Position numbers and translations under genes: made by a program. This document shows positions 1-7,121 of a stretch of 64,000 bases of DNA, piece by piece (the stretch's first letter is position 1; every line of letters begins with the position of its first letter). The stretch lies in the NCBI GenBank assembly GCA_024234505.1, contig JACKOD010000006.1, forward strand, positions 186,001 to 250,000. The letters run 5' to 3'. The DNA is from Hahellaceae bacterium (GTDB taxonomy: Bacteria; Pseudomonadota; Gammaproteobacteria; Pseudomonadales; Oleiphilaceae). Below the pieces are notes generated by a model. That model had not been told where the DNA came from, searched no databases, and saw only the letters and a program-made list of their open reading frames with translations.

Positions 1-1011
1 TCAGAATGCCCGGTATTTACGATCGGTATAACCCACGACGAAGCGCAAGGGAGCCGTTATCAAATTCTGAGCTATCGCGACGAACCACAGTCCATCTACC
101 GCAAACTGATTCTGGATGGCCGTATTCTGGTCGGCGCGATGGCCTTTGGTACCTGGCCCGAGGCCCATAGCCTTGGCCATATGATCCAAATCGGACACCG
201 TGTTTCGGCGTTGGAGTGCTGGCAATTCCGTAAAACCGGCGATCTGAGTCAACATCAGAATCTGAGCAGCATCGCGCATTGGCCGGCAACCCAAACTATC
301 TGCCAGTGTAAAGGCGTCTCGCGGGGTGCACTCAGTGAAGCCATTCAGGGGGGATGTGCCTCTGTTTCCGAGTTGCGTGCCTGTACCGGCGCCTCCAGTG
401 TCTGCGGTTCTTGTGAACCCATGCTGGATGCCTTGCTGGGTGATACCAGCAAAGTTCAGCGGGGCTCTGGCATTTTTTCCTACACCCTCATCGCCATGTT
501 CGTATTTGCGACACTGGCTGCCATACCTTTTGTCAGCCACTACTGGAGCGGTACAGAACAGTGGAGCAGCACCTCCTGGGATCTTCGCCATCTTTCGCGC
601 GATGGCTTCTGGCAGCAAGTCAGCGGCTTTAGCGCGTTCGGTCTGGCCCTGCTGAGCTTAACGGTATCGGCCCGAAAGCGCATTAAACCCAACCGTTGGA
701 GCGCCTTGAAAGTCGTGGGTAAATTTAGCCTGTGGCGTAATTTGCATTTAATCCTTGCCTCTGCAATGGCATTGGCCCTGATGCTCCATACCGGATTTTC
801 GCCAGGCAACAACCTCAATCGCCTGTTAGTCATGGATGTATTGTTGATTGCCCTGGCCGGCGCGCTACTGGCCTTATTAATCAGCTACGGAGAAAAGCAG
901 CGTCCGGTGCCGGATCCACTGCGAAAGACCGCCTTCTGGAGCCATTTACTGTTGTTCTGGCCGTTACCTGCGCTGCTCAGCATGCATATTGTGTCGGTGT
1001 ATTACTTTTGA
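1..1011 (+). CDS. C-terminal part of a flavoprotein oxidoreductase fused to a BFD [2Fe-2S] domain and a diheme-b-like membrane domain (5' end outside window)
   Basis: The frame is open from base 1, so the start lies to the left; 336 residues are visible. Residues 1-80 resemble the C-terminal part of NirB/rubredoxin-reductase-type NAD(P)H:FAD oxidoreductases. A BFD-like [2Fe-2S] domain follows, with CxC at 101/103 and CGSC at 135/138. After that come about four membrane helices. Two of them carry the same H-x13-H pattern (H249/H263 and H315/H329), the spacing used to hold two b hemes across a membrane. Inference: electrons pass from NAD(P)H through FAD and [2Fe-2S] to heme b and then to the multiheme cytochrome gene 48 bp downstream. 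The flavin and NAD domains are outside the window, so the substrate is unknown. Confidence 0.75.
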   Translation, partial: SECPVFTIGITHDEAQGSRYQILSYRDEPQSIYRKLILDGRILVGAMAFGTWPEAHSLGHMIQIGHRVSALECWQFRKTGDLSQHQNLSSIAHWPATQTICQCKGVSRGALSEAIQGGCASVSELRACTGASSVCGSCEPMLDALLGDTSKVQRGSGIFSYTLIAMFVFATLAAIPFVSHYWSGTEQWSSTSWDLRHLSRDGFWQQVSGFSAFGLALLSLTVSARKRIKPNRWSALKVVGKFSLWRNLHLILASAMALALMLHTGFSPGNNLNRLLVMDVLLIALAGALLALLISYGEKQRPVPDPLRKTAFWSHLLLFWPLPALLSMHIVSVYYF

Positions 1012-1059
1012 GACCGCATCAACGATTCACCCGGAAATTTACGCAACAGAGAATGCCGT

Positions 1060-2484
1060 ATGTCGTCAGACCTTGAACAACTCACTCAAAGCGCTCGCTT
1101 CTGGCCCACCGGGCTGTGGCTGGCGGTGACCACACTTCTGGTGGGGTTCTTTGCGTGGCTTCTTTTCGGTGCAGAAGATAAAAGCTGGCTGCTCATCGGC
1201 GAATCCAGTCATGGCCATTACCAGATCGAATTAAGCTGTGAAAGCTGTCATACCTCACCCTTCGGGGGTAAAGAGGTTCTGCAAAAGGCTTGTGAGCAGT
1301 GTCACGCCGAAGCCTTGAATGAAGCTCACGATTCTCATCCGAAAAAGAAATTTACCGATCCCAGAAACGCCGACCGACTGGAAGCATTGGATGCTCGATA
1401 TTGTGTGGCCTGTCACCAGGAACACCAAAACGAATATACCGACGCCATGGGCGTCACGCTCCCCGGGGATTTTTGCGTTGACTGCCACAAAGACATCGCC
1501 AAAGAACGCCCCAGTCATCAGGGCATGGCATTCGACACCTGTGCCAGCGCAGGTTGTCACAATTACCATGATAATCGTGCGCTCTACGAAGACTTTCTGG
1601 TCACACACGCCACTGAAACGTCCTTCGCTGGCAAACAGCCCCGGCGCAATGCACTGGAACGCTATCTTGAAAAGCAAACACTACATAGCACCCGCACCGC
1701 GCCATTGGGCGCAGCGGATGCCAGTGCACCCGCTGATGCCCTGCAAAATGCCCCCACGGTAGAAGCGTGGGCAAACAGTGCTCATGCGCTGTCGGGTATC
1801 AATTGCGGCGCTTGCCACACCAATGATTCAAACCCGATGGCACCCGATCGCGCGGACGACACCCGTCATGCTGGCTGGCAAAACACACCCGACATTACCG
1901 GCTGCAGAAATTGCCATGAAAACCAATGGCAAGGTTTTACTCAGGGACACCATGGCATGCGATTGGATGCCCGTCTGGCTGGCAACAAGAATAAGCCAGC
2001 CTCCCCGCTGCAGGTTGCCGACGCACGCTTACCGATGAATCCGGACGCGGGTCATCAAAGCCTGACCTGCAATAGCTGCCATGATCCGCATGAACCTGAT
2101 CTGAAAAAGGCCGCGACCGAAGCCTGCCTGGGATGTCATGCCGACAAACACAGCCAGAACTTCAATCGCAGTCCCCATGGCCAGCTATGGCAACAGGCAC
2201 TGGTCGATACGCGAGACATCGAGTCAGCGGTTAGCTGCGCTACCTGTCATATGCCCAGACTGTTGGGCGAGCAAGGTGCCATCCACGTTGAGCACAATCA
2301 AAGCAGCACCTTGCGCCCTAACGAAAAAATGATTCGCCCCGTCTGCATGAACTGTCACAGCCTCTCGGAGAGCATCGACGCACTGGCAGATCCACTGCTG
2401 ATTGAGCGGAATTTTGATCGCCAACCCGCAGGCCACATCTTGTCAATCGAGATGGCACTGAAACGTGCCGCGCCTGCGAAATAA
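1060..2484 (+). CDS. membrane-anchored multiheme c-type cytochrome (11 heme motifs)
   Basis: A 474-residue protein with an N-terminal membrane anchor (about residues 15-36, no obvious cleavage site) and a periplasmic body. I count ten CxxCH motifs, with first cysteines near 60, 78, 115, 139, 249, 282, 337, 356, 393 and 430, plus one CX4CH (C161-C166-H167). Five motifs sit before residue 170 and six after 245, with an Ala/Pro-rich linker near 205-235, suggesting two heme modules. It follows the flavin/FeS/heme-b fusion closely and is probably its electron partner. Multiheme cytochromes of this kind either relay electrons or reduce small N or S compounds; no family-specific active-site motif is recognisable, so I give no substrate. 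Confidence 0.85.
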   Translation: MSSDLEQLTQSARFWPTGLWLAVTTLLVGFFAWLLFGAEDKSWLLIGESSHGHYQIELSCESCHTSPFGGKEVLQKACEQCHAEALNEAHDSHPKKKFTDPRNADRLEALDARYCVACHQEHQNEYTDAMGVTLPGDFCVDCHKDIAKERPSHQGMAFDTCASAGCHNYHDNRALYEDFLVTHATETSFAGKQPRRNALERYLEKQTLHSTRTAPLGAADASAPADALQNAPTVEAWANSAHALSGINCGACHTNDSNPMAPDRADDTRHAGWQNTPDITGCRNCHENQWQGFTQGHHGMRLDARLAGNKNKPASPLQVADARLPMNPDAGHQSLTCNSCHDPHEPDLKKAATEACLGCHADKHSQNFNRSPHGQLWQQALVDTRDIESAVSCATCHMPRLLGEQGAIHVEHNQSSTLRPNEKMIRPVCMNCHSLSESIDALADPLLIERNFDRQPAGHILSIEMALKRAAPAK

Positions 2485-2636
2485 CCCAAAAAAACAAGGA
2501 CCGCACCATGCAAGGAAGCATTTAACCATCGAAATACGAACACATAGCAAGACAAACCAGCAGTCAGGCGTACAAGAAGTTTGAAAAAACCATCGCCCAG
2601 ATAATGCCGTATGAATCTAAGAGCAGGAGAAACACC

Positions 2637-3227
2637 ATGAGAGCAAACACCCGTAAAATCGCAACCGCTACAAAAATCGCCCTGATGGGCGTGGTCGCCG
2701 GCATGATGGTCAGTGGCTGTAGCAAACAAGAGCCCGGCATTGCGCCTCAAAAATACACCGACTCATTGTTCGCGGTGATGAAAGCGGATCGCACCAATTA
2801 CACCAAACTCATTATCAAGCGTCTCGGCCCCGCCGGTGCCAATGTCATCAAACCGGCAGAGCACTGGAAAGATCTTGAAAACGGCGCGCCGCTTCCCGCC
2901 CAGATGTTCCGTGCCGGTGCCGAATCAGTGCAGGAATTGACCGATCAGTTTACCTATTCACTGCAATCGCAGTGGCCCATTAACAAACAAAATGCGCCTC
3001 GTACCGAAATGGAAAAAGCCGGCCTGAAGTATATTTCCGAACATCCCGGCGAAAACTTCTACGGCAACGAAGAGTTGGGCGGCGTGAAATATTTTACAGC
3101 GGTTTACCCGGATGTTGCGGTTGCCACTCCCTGTGTGACTTGCCACAACGAACATAAAGACAGCCCTCGCAAAGACTTCAAAATTGGCGATGTGATGGGC
3201 GGTGTGGTTATTCGAGTGCCCATGTAA
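2637..3227 (+). CDS. Tll0287-like (DUF3365) heme-binding lipoprotein
   Basis: Start chosen at 2637 because AGGAGA at 2625-2630 lies six bases upstream; a start at 2604 would add 11 residues before the signal. The N-terminus is a lipoprotein signal ending in VSGC, so the 196-residue product should be anchored in the envelope. The body matches the Tll0287-like/DUF3365 fold, a PAS-like periplasmic domain that binds one c-type heme; the single heme site is PCVTCH near residue 175. It lies between two cytochrome genes in the same direction, so it is probably part of the same redox operon, as a sensor or electron carrier. Its partner is not evident. Confidence 0.75.
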   Translation: MRANTRKIATATKIALMGVVAGMMVSGCSKQEPGIAPQKYTDSLFAVMKADRTNYTKLIIKRLGPAGANVIKPAEHWKDLENGAPLPAQMFRAGAESVQELTDQFTYSLQSQWPINKQNAPRTEMEKAGLKYISEHPGENFYGNEELGGVKYFTAVYPDVAVATPCVTCHNEHKDSPRKDFKIGDVMGGVVIRVPM

Positions 3228-3277
3228 TCCGGCGCAATCAGACCGGACAAACTCCAATGATCCACAGGTAACTCGCT

Positions 3278-3664
3278 ATGAAAACAGCGCATGTGAACGC
3301 AAGACGATTCCCCCTGTGGGTGACAGGTTGCCTGTTTCTGTTGGGGGGCTGTCAGAACGCAACAGACACCGTTCCCGAGAGCGTCCTCGCCGGTGAAGCC
3401 ATTTTCACCGGCACCTGCAAGGTGTGCCATGCCCAAGGCATCAATGGCGCCCCCATTGCAGGCAATGCAAAAATGTGGGCGCCTCGGGCGGCACAAGGAA
3501 AGGCCACACTGTTGCAACACGCGATCCAGGGCTTTGGCATGATGCCAGCCAAAGGCGGTAATGACACATTACAGGAAAGTGATCTGTCTGCCGCCATTGA
3601 TTACATGCTGTATCAGGGAAAGCTGCTGGATACTGCGCTGGCCGCCGATGCCCCAGCCCCTTAA
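3278..3664 (+). CDS. small monoheme cytochrome c lipoprotein (cytochrome c5-like)
   Basis: A 128-residue protein with a lipoprotein signal ending in LGGC near residue 25. A single CKVCH heme site near residue 47 is followed about 45 residues later by GMMPAKGG, the usual place of the axial methionine in cytochrome c5/c555-type domains. It lies 50 bp after the Tll0287-like gene on the same strand. The likely role is a lipid-anchored electron shuttle in the periplasm serving the multiheme cytochrome or a terminal oxidase. Length and motif spacing suit a complete single-domain class I cytochrome c. Confidence 0.8.
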   Translation: MKTAHVNARRFPLWVTGCLFLLGGCQNATDTVPESVLAGEAIFTGTCKVCHAQGINGAPIAGNAKMWAPRAAQGKATLLQHAIQGFGMMPAKGGNDTLQESDLSAAIDYMLYQGKLLDTALAADAPAP

Positions 3665-3903
3665 TGTATCTGATCTGGTGTAGCCGCCAGGCTCCGCCAG
3701 ATCGACCTTCTTCTTTCAATTCAGGTCACGGATGCGACACTATGCCACAAGCTTCACGGGCACATCTGCGCTAACATACCAACGTCCATCAGACAAAGCG
3801 TGGCTCCCGTGGTCAGAATTTGGTCCCCGGCTGCGCAAATGATGGTTGAACGATGGGCGCCTTAGGTGCATCCCTTAAATATGTGCCCGTAATCGAGGTT
3901 TGT

Positions 3904-4404
3904 ATGGCTCAGAACATCCCCCCAACCGACATCCGCGCACCGGTCTTCGCGGCGCTCTTCATTGTGAGTCAACTTCTGTTTCCCTCGCCAACGCGGGCCG
4001 ACAGCCCGGACGAACCTGCCTCCGTGAACATTTCCCAGGCCTGGATCCGATTGGTGCCACCCGTGGCACGTACTACTGCTGCCTACGGTACGTTGCAAAA
4101 TACCGGCAATAGCGACCTGACCCTTATCAGCGTGTCGTCGGGGCTAGCGGAATTCACCGAAATGCACGCCACATTGGAAGATCACGGGATGATGAAAATG
4201 CGGCTGCAGGAACAACTCAGCCTGCCCGCGCAGGGCGAACTTAAATTCGCACCGGGCGGTCTGCACATCATGATGAAAGGACTCAAACAGCCGCTAATAC
4301 CGGGCCAAAAGGTTCCATTGGATTTTTATTTTCTGGGGGGCGGGCATATAACGCAGCTATTCGAAGTGTCTGCAAATGGCCCCGCTATCCAGACCATGCC
4401 CTAA
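3904..4404 (+). CDS. PCuAC-family periplasmic copper chaperone
   Basis: Start chosen at 3904, where GAGG at 3895-3898 is well placed; the frame is open from 3853 but without a better start. The protein has 166 residues, a signal peptide (residues 1-32) and a PCuAC cupredoxin-like domain. The complete Cu(I) motif is present with exact family spacing: H88, M99, H121, M123 (H-x10-M-x21-H-x-M). PCuAC proteins deliver copper to the CuA site of cytochrome oxidase in the periplasm. Following three cytochrome genes fits a role in maturing or supplying copper to a respiratory enzyme. A 240-bp gap separates it from the cytochrome c gene, so it may have its own promoter. Confidence 0.85.
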   Translation: MAQNIPPTDIRAPVFAALFIVSQLLFPSPTRADSPDEPASVNISQAWIRLVPPVARTTAAYGTLQNTGNSDLTLISVSSGLAEFTEMHATLEDHGMMKMRLQEQLSLPAQGELKFAPGGLHIMMKGLKQPLIPGQKVPLDFYFLGGGHITQLFEVSANGPAIQTMP

Positions 4405-4429
4405 CCTCACACCGCCCGCTGATCGTAAA

Positions 4430-5908
4430 TTAACGGGTCAAGGCCTGATATTTTTGCGCCTTGACCTCCATTTGACGGCGTTTGAACTCCTGAGCCATCA
4501 CGGCGGCCGCCTCCCGTAACATCTCCTCGGAAGCCAAAGGCTGTACCCGGCTGAACATGGCCTCCGCTTCTTTGAGGTCATTGTGGCGAAGCGCGGCAAA
4601 CATCATTCGGAAATGATCCTCAGCCCCCAACTCGCTCAACTCACCGGTACGCTTCAAATAATCCTGATAAGTACTCAGTGCGAGCGCAAAATCATCGCGT
4701 TTCAGTCCGACAGACAACAGCTCTTTGGCACAGGCGTGAAACGGTGCCTGAGAAGGATCTAACTTATGTAACTGATAGAGATGATCCAACAACCCGATTT
4801 GCTTGGGAAAATCCCGCCACAGTGCCGCAAACAACCCCTTTGCCTGTTCAAATTCGAACCGGCTGATCGCATTCAGTGCCTTGGCATAGCGCGCCCGGAA
4901 TAACTGGTCCTGATCCTCTTCGGAGGGTTCAAAAAAAGTGTCCGTCGCCTGTAACCAACTCTTGCCAAACAGCCACATCAGGCCCGCCCCGGCCATTAAT
5001 CCCCCCGCGTGGGCTAAATAGGCGACGCCTGAGGCTTCTCCCAACCAGAAATCGTAGAGTTCCTTGCCGATCCACACCGGCAACATGACCAAGGCCGGCG
5101 CGGTGAAATAGTTAAAGTAGACACCGACAAAATAGAAAAAGCGGATTTTCTTCAATCCGAACAGGGCAACATACATCCCCATCAAGCCGGAAATTGCACC
5201 GGATGCCCCCACCAAGGGTACCCAACTATCGCCTTCAAACAGCGAAAAAAACAACCCTGACAAGGCGCCACAGGCCAGATATGACATCACATAGCGACTG
5301 CGGCCCAGTGCCCGCTCCAGCGTGAAACCAAGGAGAAACAAAAACACCATGTTACCCGCAAGATGTCCGATGCCTCCATGCAGAAACTGGTAGGCGAACA
5401 AATCCGACAAATGAATATCGGCAGGCAGCAAGCCGGACTCAAAACTACTGATATGCAATACCAAGTCTTCGGTCAGCGCTGGCCGCACTTGCATCCAGTG
5501 CTCCAAATCGGATCGCTGCCAATACAGCCCACCGTCTTTCAGCAACATTTTGTAGAAGGCCAGATCACTCAACATCACCCAGGAAAGCCAGGTTTCATCA
5601 CGGTCAGCAATCGCCGCACGCACTTCCTGCGCTCTCGCCAGTGTATCCCTGTCATGCAAATTGGCCTCACGTTGGAGCCAGTGGGCATAGGCGGGCGCTT
5701 CAAGCCATACGAGTTCCTCGTGTTGATAACGATGGAAGGCCTCATCCATCAGCGCCTCGTCACGCCCCTGATAAACGAAGAAAATCAGAATATTGATAAG
5801 AATAATCGCTAGCGTTGCCAACGGAGGATGACGCCAATCGACCTGACGTTCTGCGGGAATGATCAGCATGCCTGGGTTCCGGTAGGTAGGATTCAAATAC
5901 TCAGCCAA
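4430..5908 (-). CDS. rhomboid-family intramembrane serine protease with soluble insert and C-terminal helical domain
   Basis: A 492-residue protein with the rhomboid core: HGGIGHLAGNM (H177, H182, N186), nucleophile motif GASG with S236, and catalytic His H300 in AYLAHAGG. The layout is unusual. The first membrane helix (about 30-46) is separated from the core by a charged soluble segment of about 115 residues. After the last helix there is a soluble helical region of about 170 residues (325-492) resembling TPR-like repeats. Rhomboids cut transmembrane segments of membrane substrates; the extra domains may select substrates. It converges on the PCuAC gene with only 25 bp between stops. Confidence 0.88.
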   Translation of the reverse strand: MAEYLNPTYRNPGMLIIPAERQVDWRHPPLATLAIILINILIFFVYQGRDEALMDEAFHRYQHEELVWLEAPAYAHWLQREANLHDRDTLARAQEVRAAIADRDETWLSWVMLSDLAFYKMLLKDGGLYWQRSDLEHWMQVRPALTEDLVLHISSFESGLLPADIHLSDLFAYQFLHGGIGHLAGNMVFLFLLGFTLERALGRSRYVMSYLACGALSGLFFSLFEGDSWVPLVGASGAISGLMGMYVALFGLKKIRFFYFVGVYFNYFTAPALVMLPVWIGKELYDFWLGEASGVAYLAHAGGLMAGAGLMWLFGKSWLQATDTFFEPSEEDQDQLFRARYAKALNAISRFEFEQAKGLFAALWRDFPKQIGLLDHLYQLHKLDPSQAPFHACAKELLSVGLKRDDFALALSTYQDYLKRTGELSELGAEDHFRMMFAALRHNDLKEAEAMFSRVQPLASEEMLREAAAVMAQEFKRRQMEVKAQKYQALTR

Positions 5909-5984
5909 AAGGTGAGCACCTCTGGCATTATTTTAGTCGGTTAGCGGTCATTTTGCATGACCGCCCGCAGAACTCCCTGCGACT

Positions 5985-7097
5985 TCAAAGACCCCAGGTA
6001 ATCACCAGACCCAAGGTGCGAACTTTCCGGCGATCATAATGATCTGCCATCAAACCCAGCGTCCACTGGCCAGCCTGCCGTGCCTGTATTTCCAGACTGT
6101 GATTGAGTGGCCAGTATTTTATATCCAGTTGCGGCAACGTCTCCCACCGCAACGCTACACCCGCACCGTACAGCGCATGTTCATATTGATAACGAATTTC
6201 AGCCAGCGGCTGCACCCACCCTTCAGCATAATACTGCCAACCCAGCCGCATGCGCGGGCTCAGGGTTTGCCGGTAGCTTGAATAGAACGCCTCCCGCCCC
6301 GACACCGCCGGCTCGATGCTGACATAACCACGTTCATCATAATGCTTGCGATCGGAGCGACCGATCGCCTCGGTAAAAGGTGATTTATGCCAATAGATCC
6401 AGGCCGGTAAGTCTTTCACCTCCCAGGCAATGGCATGCGCCTGCCAGCGATAGCGAAGCTGGAAATCCAGTGCCGCCCCGTACCCTACCGGCGCATTCAC
6501 CACCCGGTCCAGCAAGCGATCTTCCGTATAGGTCCAGTTCAGGTAAGCGGCGTAGTCAAAATCGGAATCATTGAGCGCATCAGCCTGTCCCTGAAGTTGA
6601 CCGTCAATCAGATAGTTCGCCCTCAGCAGCGTGAGTCCGAGCACCCCCTGCAATGAGTCAAGCGCGTCAAAATAGTAAGCCACGCGTAATCCGGTGGCAT
6701 GTATCGCCTGCGCATTCACCTCCACATCGAAGTGCTGTCCCGGCGTCAGATCCCGTTTATTGGTTACCTGCCAGTAAAGCTCACTGGCATCTTCCGTAAA
6801 TTCCAATGCGTAATCAAAACGCTGCACCAGCCCATAAGACCAATCACCGGTACGAATCCCGGCTTCAATCCAGTTGCTGGTCCACTGTCGCTTACCTCGG
6901 TCAAAATCCTGGGTTTCCCACTCGTTAAAGGCGGCTCGTATCGACACCGTTTCGCTATAGCTAAAGGAGTCGAAAATAAAATAGGGATGCCAATCCTCCG
7001 CCAGCGACTGCAACGGAAACAACGCGAATAACACACAAGACAGGCGAAAAAAGGGAGGCTTTCGCCCCCCCAAAAAATGACGTATTCGTCTTAACAT
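5985..7097 (-). CDS. hypothetical outer-membrane beta-barrel-like protein
   Basis: A 370-residue protein with a signal peptide (about residues 1-33, ending LQSLAED). The mature chain is rich in aromatic residues and alternating polar/hydrophobic stretches typical of outer-membrane beta-strands, and it ends in a hydrophobic, strand-like LGLVITWGL. I do not recognise a named family. It starts only 24 bp after the stop of the large lipoprotein gene on the same strand, so the two are probably co-transcribed and may work together at the cell surface. No recognisable catalytic motif is present. Confidence 0.6.
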   Translation of the reverse strand: MLRRIRHFLGGRKPPFFRLSCVLFALFPLQSLAEDWHPYFIFDSFSYSETVSIRAAFNEWETQDFDRGKRQWTSNWIEAGIRTGDWSYGLVQRFDYALEFTEDASELYWQVTNKRDLTPGQHFDVEVNAQAIHATGLRVAYYFDALDSLQGVLGLTLLRANYLIDGQLQGQADALNDSDFDYAAYLNWTYTEDRLLDRVVNAPVGYGAALDFQLRYRWQAHAIAWEVKDLPAWIYWHKSPFTEAIGRSDRKHYDERGYVSIEPAVSGREAFYSSYRQTLSPRMRLGWQYYAEGWVQPLAEIRYQYEHALYGAGVALRWETLPQLDIKYWPLNHSLEIQARQAGQWTLGLMADHYDRRKVRTLGLVITWGL

Positions 7098-7121
7098 GTA
7101 ATATTTTTTGCCTCTGACCGG

